DNA from: Methanobacteriota archaeon
Lineage (GTDB): Bacteria > Bacteroidota > Bacteroidia > Flavobacteriales_D > Sanyastnellaceae
DNA length: 61,338 nucleotides
Direction of reading: 5' to 3'
NCBI GenBank assembly: GCA_002723115.1
Contig: PBNL01000054.1
Location: forward strand, 1-61,338
Under the pieces are notes generated by a model. That model saw nothing but the letters and a program-made list of their open reading frames with translations, was not told the origin of the DNA and searched no databases. Below are positions 36,469 through 45,407 of this stretch, piece by piece. Position 1 is the stretch's first letter. Each line of letters starts with the position of its first letter. Both the position numbers and the translations under genes were made by a program.

Positions 36469-37071
36469 ATGCATAGTTCAGATTCATACCACTCGCTTTC
36501 ATCTCTTCCAATAGGCGAAGGCAGATTAGAAGTTATATGCGGGCCGATGTTTTCCGGCAAAACAGAGGAGCTGCTTAGAAGGGTTCGTAGATCACAAATC
36601 GCGAGGCTTCCAACTGTTCTGGTAAAGCCTGCTATTGACACTCGCTATGCTGTTGGCGATGTCGTATCCCACGATAAAAATGCAATGCCGTCAGTTGTGG
36701 TGGAGAAGGCTTCAGACATTATGAATGTATTAGAAGTAGAAGGAAGACCTGCTTTAGTTGTGGCAATTGATGAGGCGCAGTTTTTTGATGACGATTTACC
36801 ACGGGTTTGTTCAGAGTTAGCAAACAAAGGGATGAGGGTTATTGTTGCAGGTTTGGACTTAGACTTTAATGGTGTGCCATTTGGAAGCATGCCTCAGCTT
36901 TTAGCATTGGCTGAAGAGGTGACCAAACTTCACGCAGTATGCGTTGAAACGGGTAGAGCCGCACATTTCTCTCACAAGATTTCTGGAAGTGATGATACTG
37001 TTGAATTAGGCGAAAAAGACAAGTACATCCCTCTTGCAAGACATGCTTTTGTCGCAGCAAGGAAAAAGTAG
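36469..37071 (+). CDS. tdk: Thymidine kinase (TK1 family)
   Basis: 200 residues. Walker A is CGPMFSGKTEELLRR, the DEAQFF motif and the GLDLDFNGVPFG substrate loop are intact. The zinc-binding lasso is degenerate: only the first of the four usual cysteines remains (AVCVETGRAAHF) and the C-terminal pair reads LARHAF. I recall similar cysteine loss in other Bacteroidota TK1 enzymes. Salvages thymidine to dTMP. A TTG start at 36457 is possible but ATG 36469 is preferred. Confidence 0.94.
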   Translation: MHSSDSYHSLSSLPIGEGRLEVICGPMFSGKTEELLRRVRRSQIARLPTVLVKPAIDTRYAVGDVVSHDKNAMPSVVVEKASDIMNVLEVEGRPALVVAIDEAQFFDDDLPRVCSELANKGMRVIVAGLDLDFNGVPFGSMPQLLALAEEVTKLHAVCVETGRAAHFSHKISGSDDTVELGEKDKYIPLARHAFVAARKK

Positions 37072-37074
37072 AAA

Positions 37075-38211
37075 ATGGCCAGCACTCACGTAACCACGCT
37101 TACTCTTGATCTCGATAGGATACGAGAAAATCTAGCAGTAGTAAGAAATCACCTTAAAGACGAAGGTGGTGTTACGCCGGGAATTATGGCTGTGATTAAG
37201 GGGTTTGGCTACGGCACAGATGATACTGCCTTAGCGAAAGTTTACGCTGAAGAGGGGGTTGATTATTTCGCTGTAGCATACGTTGAGGAGGGTATTCAGT
37301 TGAGAGACGCTGGAGTTGAGGGGCGGATTTTAGTACTTAACCCTGACCCTCGAACTTTTGACAAACTTGGTGAATTCAAACTTGAGCCAAGCATGATCTC
37401 TTTGGGTCATCTTAAGGAGTTTCTGAGTTGGGTTAATCGAAACAGAATCGCCGGTGATAATCTAGCGCCTATTCACATCAATGTCAATACGGGAATGCAT
37501 AGACTTGGGTTTGGTTCAGGGGAAGTTGACGAGTTGGCTGCAATTTTGAAAACTATTCCAGGATTAAGGTTGGGGACGGTTTATACTCATTTGGCCTCTA
37601 CAGAGAATTCTGAAAATGACGATAAAACGCATAAGCAGCTTGAAGAGTTCAGTTCTGTTTGCCGTTTATTTAGGGATCTTCTGTCTGGCGAAGAAGGGTT
37701 GCAAAATTTCAAATCGCATTCTTTAAATTCTTCTGGCGTGGTGCGATTCCCTCAGCACGGTATGGACTTCGTTAGAGTTGGCCTTAGCCTTCTCGGGTCT
37801 GAGCTTTCGAGATCTGGTCTAGCCTTAAGGCCTGCCGTTTTCTTCCGTACAGTTGTTACTCAAGTCCAAACCGTACCTGCAGGACAAGGCGTTGGGTATG
37901 GCTATGCTGAACCATCTGATAGCGATAGAGAGATCGCGTGGCTACCTGTGGGGTATGCCGATGGTTATCCTAGGAGTTTAAGTAATGGTTGTGGGCGGGT
38001 TTGGATAAACGGTAATGAGGCGCCAGTAGTTGGGCGGGTTTGTATGGACCTAACAGCTGTTGACGTTACGGGTCTTGGAGTGTCAGTTGGCGATGAGGTA
38101 GAGTTGTTTGGCGACAACATTGCAATAGAACAAGTGAGTGACGCCGCAGGAACGATTCCTTATGAGCTAATCGCGAGGGTACATCAAAGGGTGATAAGAC
38201 GAGTTGTATAA
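37075..38211 (+). CDS. alr: Alanine racemase
   Basis: 378 residues. The PLP lysine is in MAVIKGFGYGTD near the N-terminus; HINVNTGMHRLGF, HSLNSSGVVRFPQHGMDFVRVG in part, GVGYGYAEP with the second catalytic Tyr, and GRVCMDLTAVDV are the Alr core. Makes D-alanine for peptidoglycan. It starts 3 bp after tdk. Hairpins follow its stop. Confidence 0.95.
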   Translation: MASTHVTTLTLDLDRIRENLAVVRNHLKDEGGVTPGIMAVIKGFGYGTDDTALAKVYAEEGVDYFAVAYVEEGIQLRDAGVEGRILVLNPDPRTFDKLGEFKLEPSMISLGHLKEFLSWVNRNRIAGDNLAPIHINVNTGMHRLGFGSGEVDELAAILKTIPGLRLGTVYTHLASTENSENDDKTHKQLEEFSSVCRLFRDLLSGEEGLQNFKSHSLNSSGVVRFPQHGMDFVRVGLSLLGSELSRSGLALRPAVFFRTVVTQVQTVPAGQGVGYGYAEPSDSDREIAWLPVGYADGYPRSLSNGCGRVWINGNEAPVVGRVCMDLTAVDVTGLGVSVGDEVELFGDNIAIEQVSDAAGTIPYELIARVHQRVIRRVV

Positions 38212-38216
38212 TGCAA

Positions 38217-38246
38217 GAAGCGCTACCCACGTTTGGATAGCGCTTC
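38217..38246 (+). terminator. Perfect hairpin after alr
   Basis: Arms GAAGCGCTA (38217-38225) and TAGCGCTTC (38238-38246) form a 9-bp perfect stem with a 12-base loop, 5 bases after the alr stop. There is no U-tract, so termination is inferred from position. Confidence 0.55.
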
Positions 38247-38260
38247 AGCCTTAACCAATA

Positions 38261-38281
38261 CCCTGAGAGTCGTCTCAAGGG
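38261..38281. other. Second small hairpin between alr and glpD
   Basis: CCCTGAGA and TCTCAAGGG pair around GTCG with one bulged base. It stands 14 bases after the alr hairpin in the non-coding gap. Confidence 0.35.
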
Positions 38282-38350
38282 CTAATGTCGAAATCACGCG
38301 ACATTGACTTTCTAATCACTATCTAAACGCCTTGTAGAAGAAAAAGGTTG

Positions 38351-38402
38351 CGCTGAAAATGTTAAAATTCACAATCAGCAATTTTCGCACTGATTTTCAG
38401 TG
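38351..38402 (-). terminator. Long hairpin at the 3' end of glpD
   Basis: CGCTGAAAAT (38351-38360) pairs with ATTTTCAGTG (38393-38402), nine of ten bases. An inner stem AAAATT/AATTTT lies at 38364-38369 and 38380-38385. It begins two bases past the glpD stop, where a minus-strand terminator is expected. Confidence 0.45.
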
Positions 38403-38404
38403 GA

Positions 38405-39583
38405 TTACGAGAGGCTTGCGTTAGACGTATAGCCCTTCCTTGCCCGTTTAGGAAGAAGTCGCGCAAACTTGGCGACAAACTTTTCAGAAGTAACTCTATA
38501 CGCGGTTAGTTTGCCACCATATATAGTTACTACTCGCGGAGCGATATTTTTGTCAAAATGAAAGGTTGTCTCTCTGGGTCTTGAAAACGCTTTTCCTTTT
38601 GCGTGAGGCAGAACCCTCAATCCTGCAAACGATTCGACAACTTTTGTGTTGATGCTATACTTTGAAAAATAGTTCGCCGCTACATCCTGTAGGTATTCTA
38701 TTTCCTCTTGAAGTGGTTTTACAAGAGAAGGGTCGCCCTGATATTTAGTTTCAGTTGTTCCTATCATTGTTTGGCCTTTCCATGGCATGACAAACACCGC
38801 TCTTCCGTCCTGAGGTGCTTCAACATAATACATGGCTTTTGGGGCGGGGTGGTCTATCACTATATGAGTTCCAGCAATAAGATCAAACGCTAGTTTTTCA
38901 GGTTTAGATTCTACTTTGTCAAGTACAGTGTTTGCCCAAGGGCCTGAGGCGTTTACTAAGAGTCTTGCTTTGCATTTATGAGTCGTTCCAGCAATTGAAT
39001 ACTCAACGACGTTGTGGTCTTCCGCAGGCGTTGCTTTTAGAAACTCTGCTGGCATGGCTAATTCTGCGCCAAATGACTTCGCCGATTCCATTACTGCTCT
39101 GGTTAAAGCAGCATCGTCTGTAGATCCATCATTATAAGTAAAAACCAATCTTAGATCTTCTGTTTTCAGACCATCCAGCGAGCCCCATTCGGATTTGGGA
39201 ATTCTTTTAAAAAGGGCTGATGGTCTAAGAAACCCCAAAATTGCATAAAGGCTAAGACCGGCAAATATTTCCCAGGGACGACGTCGAGTATTTTTGTAAA
39301 CTGGGATTACAAAAGGCTCAAGTCTCACCAGGTTTGGGGCGAGCTTAAGAAGCTTTCTTCTCTCTCTAAGGCATTCGAAGACTAATCTTAATTGAGCCGT
39401 TTCGAGATATCTGAGCCCACCATGAATGAGCTTGCTAGACTTACTTGATGTACCGTGTGCTAGGGCTTTTTGTTCTAAAACTAATACTGAGTATCCTGCT
39501 GCCGCTGCGGCTTGTGCTACTCCTACGCCGTGAATTCCTCCGCCAATAATGACGTAATCGTAAGTTTTAATCGAAGAGCTCAT
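38405..39583 (-). CDS. glpD: Glycerol-3-phosphate dehydrogenase-like FAD oxidoreductase
   Basis: 392 residues. The dinucleotide-binding motif VIIGGGIHGVGVAQAAAAAG lies at about 11-30, followed by SSKSSKLIHGGLRYLE and the later GTTETKYQGDPS, AGLRVLPHAKG and TIYGGKLTAYR, typical of GlpD/GlpA. It oxidises glycerol-3-phosphate to dihydroxyacetone phosphate, passing electrons to quinone. It lacks the C-terminal helical domain (family about 500-560 residues). The upstream glycerophosphodiesterase gene overlaps it by 17 bp and would supply its substrate. Confidence 0.9.
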   Translation of the reverse strand: MSSSIKTYDYVIIGGGIHGVGVAQAAAAAGYSVLVLEQKALAHGTSSKSSKLIHGGLRYLETAQLRLVFECLRERRKLLKLAPNLVRLEPFVIPVYKNTRRRPWEIFAGLSLYAILGFLRPSALFKRIPKSEWGSLDGLKTEDLRLVFTYNDGSTDDAALTRAVMESAKSFGAELAMPAEFLKATPAEDHNVVEYSIAGTTHKCKARLLVNASGPWANTVLDKVESKPEKLAFDLIAGTHIVIDHPAPKAMYYVEAPQDGRAVFVMPWKGQTMIGTTETKYQGDPSLVKPLQEEIEYLQDVAANYFSKYSINTKVVESFAGLRVLPHAKGKAFSRPRETTFHFDKNIAPRVVTIYGGKLTAYRVTSEKFVAKFARLLPKRARKGYTSNASLS

Positions 39584-40238
39584 TTGGTCTTTTTGATTCG
39601 ATTAAATCTACGCCTCTATCAATTAGTTCTTGCGCTACATTCCTGTCAACCACCTCATATACAACCCATTTCCAACCTCCGTTCCAATAGTCGCCTGCAT
39701 TACATGCGACATCACAGAATATGTAATCTGGATTTAAGCCCATACAGACTTTTTTTGTAATGTCATCATGGCTTGGCAGTACCCAGCCCATCTTTTTAAA
39801 CCCTGATGGTAATGCAAGCCCACAGGCTGGCGCATCAAAACTGATGAATACACACCTGTCTATAATTGGCTTACATGTTTCTGCAATCGCCTTGACGCTG
39901 GCCTCGACCCCATGGTGCCTGATGGATTCTCCTTTAAGTTCAACAAAAATTTTTACAATGGGGTTTGATTGTCCCCATTCTACAACCTGCCTAAGGCTTT
40001 CAAGATTATAGTTAGAAAGTTCAGAAGAGCGAATGTCGAAAATACTTCTATCAACCCCTTTGGTTCTCTTTAGATCATCGTCGTGAAGCATCACTGGCAC
40101 ACCGTCTGAGGTTAGTTGAACATCAATTTCAACTTTGTCGAGCCCTAGCTCAATAGCTCTTTCAAGAGCCTCGATTGTGTTTTCAGGGTACTCCCCTGCA
40201 AACCCTCTATGTGCAACTAATTGTGAGGGGTCTGGCAT
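39567..40238 (-). CDS. Glycerophosphodiester phosphodiesterase
   Basis: 223 residues, one GDPD TIM-barrel. LVAHRGFAGEYPENTIEAL and VEIDVQLTSDGVPVMLHDDDLKR in part hold the catalytic His residues and metal-binding Glu/Asp. It has no signal peptide, so it acts in the cytoplasm on glycerophosphodiesters from lipid turnover, releasing glycerol-3-phosphate. Its ATG overlaps the hutU stop (TAATG) and its end overlaps glpD, giving a short glycerophosphodiester-use module. Confidence 0.93.
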   Translation of the reverse strand: MPDPSQLVAHRGFAGEYPENTIEALERAIELGLDKVEIDVQLTSDGVPVMLHDDDLKRTKGVDRSIFDIRSSELSNYNLESLRQVVEWGQSNPIVKIFVELKGESIRHHGVEASVKAIAETCKPIIDRCVFISFDAPACGLALPSGFKKMGWVLPSHDDITKKVCMGLNPDYIFCDVACNAGDYWNGGWKWVVYEVVDRNVAQELIDRGVDLIESKRPNELFD

Positions 40239-42247
40239 TAATTCAGCGCTGAGTTAATCGTGTCGGTGTCGGTGTGGTTTGGCATAGTCACCTTGAGTCT
40301 TGGCTCAGCCTCCATTGCCCTTTCGATAGCCCACTCGGCTCCAGAGTTCCTCGCCCACGACCTCCTAGCAATACCATTGTTCACATCGAAGTGTAGCATC
40401 GCTTTCAATCTTCTGTCTGCATCATCTGATCCGTCTAACAGCATCCCAAACCCGCCGTTAATCACCTCTCCCCAACCAACTCCTCCACCGTTATGGATAG
40501 AAATCCAAGTCGCTCCTCGGAATCCATCGCCAATAACGTTGTGGATAGCCATGTCGGCAGTAAACGAAGACCCGTCGTAAATGTTCGAAGTTTCCCTGTA
40601 TGGCGAATCCGTTCCGCTAACGTCGTGGTGGTCGCGACCAAGCACTACTCCATTGCTCAATTCACCTGAAGCGATTGCGTTGTTGAATGCTTCTGCAATT
40701 CTCATTCGGCCTTCAGCATCGGCGTAAAGAATCCTTGCTTGAGAGCCGACAACTAGCTTATTTTCCTCAGCGCTTCTTATCCACTGGATGTTATCCTGCA
40801 TCTGTTGCCTAATGTCCTCTGGCGCCGTCTTCATCATCTCTTCTAGCACCTCACAAGCTATGGTGTCTGTCTTTGCTAGATCCTCTGGATCACCACTTGT
40901 GCACACCCATCTAAATGGCCCAAAACCATAGTCAAAACACATTGGTCCCATGATGTCCTGTACATAGCTAGGGTAGCGGAATGCAATTCCGTCCTGTGCC
41001 ATTACGTCTGCACCTGCCCTGCTTGCCTCAAGTAAGAATGCATTGCCATAATCGAAGAAATACGTTCCTTTTGCTGTGTGGTTGTTTACTGCGGCTGCAT
41101 GTCTTCTTAGTGTTTCTTGAACTAGGTCGCGGAACTTCTCAGGTTCTTCTGCCATGAGCCTATTCGACTCCTCGAAACTCACTCCTACTGGGTAATAACC
41201 TCCAGCCCAAGGGTTGTGAAGAGAGGTTTGGTCTGATCCTAAGTCAACGTAAATATTCGCTTTGTCAAATTCTTCCCAGACTTCAACAATATTCCCTAGG
41301 TATGCGTACGATACAACTTCTTTGTTCGAAACAGATGCCTGCACCCTCTCCATGAGCTCCTCGATATCAGTCACAACGTGATCTACCCACTCTTGAGAGT
41401 GTCTCTTGTATGCAGCATCTGCGCTAACCTCAGCACAAACAGTCACGCAGCCAGCAATATTTCCGGCCTTAGGCTGTGCCCCACTCATCCCGCCAAGCCC
41501 AGAAGTCACAAATAATTTTCCTGCCAATGTTCCGTCGCCCGGCAACTTGCGGCCGGCGTTCAGTACTGTGATGGTGGTGCCGTGCACAATTCCTTGCGGC
41601 CCTATGTACATGTATGAACCTGCAGTCATTTGGCCGAATTGGCTTACGCCAAGCGCGTTCATTCTCTCCCAATCGTCGGGCGAACTGTGGTTTGGGATAA
41701 CCATTCCGTTTGTCACAACAACTCTCGGCGCGTCAGGGTGTGAGGGGAATAACCCCATTGGGTGACCAGAGTACATAGAAAGGGTTTGGTCTTCCCCCAT
41801 CTCGCTCAAATATTTCATTGCCAACCTGTACTGAGCCCAATTAGAAAACACCGCACCGTTTCCTCCATAGGTAATTAGCTCTTCAGGGTGTTGCGCAACA
41901 GCGGGGTCCAGGTTGTTCTGTATCATCAGCATTATTGCCGCCGCTTGCTTACACTTCGCCGGGTACCAGTCTATGGGCCTCGCCTTCATTTCACCTTCTG
42001 GCATAAACCTGTACATGTAGATGCGTCCGTAATCCTTGAGTTCCTGAGCAAATTCGGGTGCAAGAACTGCGTGATGCTCTGACGGGAAATACCTCAATGC
42101 ATTCTTAAGAGCCAGCTCTTTTTCAGCGGGAGTTAGGATGTCCTTCCTAACAGGTGCATGTGGCACTTCTGGGTTTGGCTTCTTAGGCGTAGGCAAAACC
42201 GAGGGTATCCCCTCTCTTATCGTATTGCGGAATTGCTCTATATTCAT
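40238..42247 (-). CDS. hutU: Urocanate hydratase
   Basis: 669 residues, the long Bacteroidota form (proteobacterial HutU is about 555). Family segments: ITYGGNGAVFSNWAQYRL, MYSGHPMGLFPS, FGQMTAGSYMYIGPQGIVHGTT in part, SGLGGMSGAQPKA and GNAFLLEASRAGADV. It uses tightly bound NAD+ to convert urocanate to imidazolonepropionate in histidine breakdown. hutH, hutI and hutG are not here. The ATG overlaps the DUF5522 stop (ATGA). Confidence 0.96.
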   Translation of the reverse strand: MNIEQFRNTIREGIPSVLPTPKKPNPEVPHAPVRKDILTPAEKELALKNALRYFPSEHHAVLAPEFAQELKDYGRIYMYRFMPEGEMKARPIDWYPAKCKQAAAIMLMIQNNLDPAVAQHPEELITYGGNGAVFSNWAQYRLAMKYLSEMGEDQTLSMYSGHPMGLFPSHPDAPRVVVTNGMVIPNHSSPDDWERMNALGVSQFGQMTAGSYMYIGPQGIVHGTTITVLNAGRKLPGDGTLAGKLFVTSGLGGMSGAQPKAGNIAGCVTVCAEVSADAAYKRHSQEWVDHVVTDIEELMERVQASVSNKEVVSYAYLGNIVEVWEEFDKANIYVDLGSDQTSLHNPWAGGYYPVGVSFEESNRLMAEEPEKFRDLVQETLRRHAAAVNNHTAKGTYFFDYGNAFLLEASRAGADVMAQDGIAFRYPSYVQDIMGPMCFDYGFGPFRWVCTSGDPEDLAKTDTIACEVLEEMMKTAPEDIRQQMQDNIQWIRSAEENKLVVGSQARILYADAEGRMRIAEAFNNAIASGELSNGVVLGRDHHDVSGTDSPYRETSNIYDGSSFTADMAIHNVIGDGFRGATWISIHNGGGVGWGEVINGGFGMLLDGSDDADRRLKAMLHFDVNNGIARRSWARNSGAEWAIERAMEAEPRLKVTMPNHTDTDTINSALN

Positions 42248-42414
42248 TTGGGCAAATCTTTTCGTATCGTTCCTGTTTTTTTGTCAAATCCATATGGGCA
42301 GTGTTTGCACCCGCTTTGACAACAGTAACCTCGTTTTAAATGATATTTCTCAGTAAAAATGATGAAGCCCTCCTCCGTGGTATAATAATCCTCAGGTTCT
42401 AAGTTCTTCCCCAT
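42244..42414 (-). CDS. DUF5522 small cysteine-rich protein
   Basis: 56 residues from ATG 42414 to TGA 42244. Translation opens MGKNLEPEDYYTTEEGF and contains HLKRGYCCQSGCKHCPYGF, with Cys31, Cys32, Cys36 and Cys39 in the C-C-x3-C-x2-C-P-[YW]-G signature of DUF5522. The cysteines could bind zinc or an Fe-S cluster. A TACCTTTG box lies five bases before the ATG and the stop overlaps the hutU start, so hutU is likely expressed from this gene's promoter. Function unknown. Confidence 0.85.
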   Translation of the reverse strand: MGKNLEPEDYYTTEEGFIIFTEKYHLKRGYCCQSGCKHCPYGFDKKTGTIRKDLPK

Positions 42415-42419
42415 GGGGG

Positions 42420-42427
42420 CAAAGGTA
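42420..42427 (-). promoter_or_regulatory. Putative -7 box of the DUF5522-hutU operon
   Basis: Minus-strand TACCTTTG, full match to TAnnTTTG, five bases before the DUF5522 ATG. It mirrors the box at 42437-42444. Confidence 0.55.
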
Positions 42428-42436
42428 GTATTTCAC

Positions 42437-42444
42437 TACCTTTG
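42437..42444 (+). promoter_or_regulatory. Putative -7 box of the purF-like gene
   Basis: TACCTTTG, full match to TAnnTTTG, 21 bases before the ATG at 42466. With the box at 42420-42427 it forms two 10-base arms of a perfect palindrome around ATTTC. Confidence 0.55.
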
Positions 42445-42465
42445 GGGCTCAATTATTACATCTTA

Positions 42466-44361
42466 ATGAGCGACTTTCTAACGCACGAATGCGGCATCGC
42501 CCTTTTAAGGCTTAAAAAGCCTCTTCAATACTACATTAACAAGTATGGAACGGCGTTCTACGCTCTCAACAAGATGTATCTCCTGATGGAGAAGCAGCAT
42601 AACCGCGGACAAGACGGTGCAGGTATTGCAAACATCAAGCTTGACGTAAGCCCCGGTAAGAGATATATCTCTAGAATGAGATCTATCGACAACAAGCCAA
42701 TTCAAGACGCTTTTGGCAAAATCATGAGCCGTTTTGAGGGCTTGAATGCTGATCAATTGAGCGATGCCGATTACTTGCAACAGAACTTTGCCTTCACGGG
42801 CGAGTTGTCTCTGGGCCATCTGAGATATGGAACTTATGGGAAAAACGATATTGAAAATTGTCATCCTTTTTTAAGGCAGAACAACTGGCGAACTAGAAAT
42901 TTAGTCGTTGCTGGCAATTTCAACATGACTAATGTAGACGAGCTTTTTGAGGTGTTAATTCAAATAGGCCAACATCCTAAGCAAAAGTCTGACACCGTAA
43001 CTGTTCTTGAAAAGATTGGTCATTATCTAGATGTAGAAAACCAAACCCTTTTTGACGACCTCAAGTCACAAGGACTCGATAACAGATCGATTTCAGAAAA
43101 AATTGCCGACACCCTAGATTTAGGGAATGTTCTTCGTTCTTCAGCTTCTGATTTTGATGGTGGATACGCCATGTGTGGACTTTTAGGCCATGGCGACGCA
43201 TTTGTTCTTAGAGATCCTAACGGTATTAGACCTGCCTATTGGTACGAAGACGACGAGATCGTTGTCGCAGCTAGCGAGCGTCCTGTAATCCAAACTGCGT
43301 TCAATCTCAAAGCAGAGGACGTTGTTGAGGTTACTCCTGGTCACGCGCTCATAATAAGGCGCAACGGAAGCACATCTCTTGAAAAAATCATTGAGCCTAG
43401 CGAAAGAGCTGCTTGCAGTTTCGAGCGTATTTATTTCAGCAGAGGAAACGACAAAGACATTTACGAGGAGAGAAAAGCATTGGGAGAAGGTGTTGTTTCA
43501 CAAGTTCTCGAAGCTGTTGAACACGATCTCGACAACACTGTTGTTAGTTTCATCCCCAATACAGCCGAGGTTTGCTTTTACGGATTAATCAAAGGTCTTG
43601 AAGACAGGCTTAACAGAAGCAAGATTGAGAGGATTAAAGGCCTTGGCAACAACCCCTCTGCTGAAGAAATTGAAAGCATCTTAAAAGAAAGAACTCGAGC
43701 TGAAAAGATTACCATAAAGGACGCTAAGCTTAGAACTTTCATTAGCGAGGACGCCACTAGAGACGACCTCGTTGCCCACGTTTATGACATTGCATACGGA
43801 ACTGTAAATCCTGGAGTAGACAACCTTGTTGTTATAGACGACAGCATTGTCCGTGGAACTACTCTTAAGAAATCCATTCTAAGAATTCTAGACAGATTAA
43901 ACCCTAAGAGAATCGTTGTTGCATCAAGTGCTCCACAAATTCGCTATCCTGATTGTTACGGAATAGACATGGCCAAAATGGGCGACTTCATCGCCTTCCA
44001 GGCTGCCGTGTCTTTACTCGTAGAAAAAGGAATGGGACACATCCTAGACGAGACTTACGAAGCTTGTTTAAAGGAGCTTGAAAAACCTCTTTCTGACGAA
44101 ATCCAAAACCCCGTTAAGGCTATCTATGAACCCTTCTCTTCTGACGAAATTTCAGACCGCATCTCAGAGCTATTAACTCCTAGAGGAATGGGTGCTGAGG
44201 TGAAGATCATATTCCAAAGCATTGAAGGGTTACACAAAGCCTGTCCAGATCACACTGGTGATTGGTACTTCACGGGCAACTACCCGACACCTGGAGGGCG
44301 AAGAGTCGTAAACAAGGCGTTTGTTTACTTCATGGAAGGAAGGACTGAAAGAGCTTACTAA
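42466..44361 (+). CDS. purF: Amidophosphoribosyltransferase-like protein (long Bacteroidota form)
   Basis: 631 residues from ATG 42466. The glutaminase domain begins after a short propeptide: the nucleophile would be Cys8-9 in THECGIALL, followed by KQHNRGQDGAGIA and LGHLRYGTYG. The PRTase domain carries NLVVIDDSIVRGTTLKKSI, the PRPP-binding loop. PurF makes 5-phosphoribosylamine in purine synthesis. The protein is about 130 residues longer than typical PurF, with extra sequence between the domains and at the C-terminus; Bacteroidota often have this long form besides a standard PurF, so it could be a specialised paralogue. A TTG start at 42442 overlaps the promoter box and was rejected. Confidence 0.88.
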   Translation: MSDFLTHECGIALLRLKKPLQYYINKYGTAFYALNKMYLLMEKQHNRGQDGAGIANIKLDVSPGKRYISRMRSIDNKPIQDAFGKIMSRFEGLNADQLSDADYLQQNFAFTGELSLGHLRYGTYGKNDIENCHPFLRQNNWRTRNLVVAGNFNMTNVDELFEVLIQIGQHPKQKSDTVTVLEKIGHYLDVENQTLFDDLKSQGLDNRSISEKIADTLDLGNVLRSSASDFDGGYAMCGLLGHGDAFVLRDPNGIRPAYWYEDDEIVVAASERPVIQTAFNLKAEDVVEVTPGHALIIRRNGSTSLEKIIEPSERAACSFERIYFSRGNDKDIYEERKALGEGVVSQVLEAVEHDLDNTVVSFIPNTAEVCFYGLIKGLEDRLNRSKIERIKGLGNNPSAEEIESILKERTRAEKITIKDAKLRTFISEDATRDDLVAHVYDIAYGTVNPGVDNLVVIDDSIVRGTTLKKSILRILDRLNPKRIVVASSAPQIRYPDCYGIDMAKMGDFIAFQAAVSLLVEKGMGHILDETYEACLKELEKPLSDEIQNPVKAIYEPFSSDEISDRISELLTPRGMGAEVKIIFQSIEGLHKACPDHTGDWYFTGNYPTPGGRRVVNKAFVYFMEGRTERAY

Positions 44362-44363
44362 GC

Positions 44364-45335
44364 TTATTCTACAACTAGCTTTTTTGTCGTTACATGTTCA
44401 CCACTTGTTAGGCTAACTGTGTATACCCCAGGGTTCCAGTCGCTGACATCAATACCCGTTACGTTTAGACCTGGGTAATGACTTACGCTTTCGACAAGTC
44501 TTCCTGAGCCATCGTAAACCTCAATTACATCTACGCTGTTTACCCACTTAATAGTAACCCTCTCTGTCGACGGATTCGGATACATCGCAAACAAGTCTGG
44601 CTCCACGACGCCAACTTCAACAGCATAGCTCTGCATGAATTCTAAAAATTCGTATTCATCTGTTCCTGCTGTCGTGGTGATAATCAGTGTTGTATGCGTG
44701 ATTACGGGCACAGCAATTCCATTTTGTATAAACATCGTTTGAACCACTTCTGTAGTTGACAATCCGGTTATAGAGCTATCCTCAATTACACGATGCGTCC
44801 TGATTCTGAATACATCCTCGTAAACCTGCTCATTGGGCATGTTCAATGTACCATGACCGTCATTGGCTGATAATGTAGAAGTCGACCTTTCTACTGCCAA
44901 CCCCTGAATTGTTAGAGAGTTAAACGATTCATCAGAATGTGTTGATTCGAATTCAAAAGGGTATGAGTAAAACAGCTCTGGGTCTTGATATGGGTAGCTA
45001 ATCCCGTTTTCAACCCCTCCAAAGTATTCAAATGTTTCAGGGCCAAAATTGTAGTAGTACTGATTTCCAACTAATTCCATAATCCACGATGCGTCTGGAT
45101 AATCGTCTTGGTATGTCGACGGAACTGACGGAACAATCTGTCCATTATAATTCTGTAACGCCGTCAAGCCCGTGTAATCCCAAACCATATTAGCCCCAGC
45201 CTCTCCCGGATCTTGAGGCTCCCCTACGGCAATTGAAAAATAGTCTCCAGCTTGAACTAAAGGGGCGTTTAATGATTGCGTCAAGGCAACCACGGGTAAT
45301 GTTGCTACAAAAAGAAAATGAATAAGCTTTTTCAT
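44364..45335 (-). CDS. Secreted protein with T9SS type A sorting domain
   Basis: 323 residues. Signal peptide (about 1-19), a beta-rich body without a recognised domain (APLVQAGDYFSIAVGEP, GANMVWDYTGL), and a C-terminal sorting domain: MYPNPSTERVTIKW, IEVYDGSGRLV, VYTVSLTSGEHVTTKKLVVE. The sorting domain directs export across the outer membrane by T9SS and attachment or release. The coding end is 2 bp from the convergent purF-like stop. Confidence 0.88.
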   Translation of the reverse strand: MKKLIHFLFVATLPVVALTQSLNAPLVQAGDYFSIAVGEPQDPGEAGANMVWDYTGLTALQNYNGQIVPSVPSTYQDDYPDASWIMELVGNQYYYNFGPETFEYFGGVENGISYPYQDPELFYSYPFEFESTHSDESFNSLTIQGLAVERSTSTLSANDGHGTLNMPNEQVYEDVFRIRTHRVIEDSSITGLSTTEVVQTMFIQNGIAVPVITHTTLIITTTAGTDEYEFLEFMQSYAVEVGVVEPDLFAMYPNPSTERVTIKWVNSVDVIEVYDGSGRLVESVSHYPGLNVTGIDVSDWNPGVYTVSLTSGEHVTTKKLVVE

Positions 45336-45351
45336 ATCTGTGTGTTTCCTC

Positions 45352-45359
45352 TAAAGGTA
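45352..45359 (-). promoter_or_regulatory. Putative -7 box of the T9SS protein gene
   Basis: Minus-strand TACCTTTA, one mismatch to TAnnTTTG, 16 bases before the ATG at 45335. Confidence 0.4.
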
Positions 45360-45407
45360 GGGCTTTCTGAGATTGTTTCGTCGTGATATAATCTCTAGCT
45401 TGTAGGA

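Noticed and set aside
42442..42465. TTG start giving eight extra residues on the purF-like protein
   Set aside because: The extension overlaps the -7 box, and the N-terminal nucleophile cysteine should lie close to the start.
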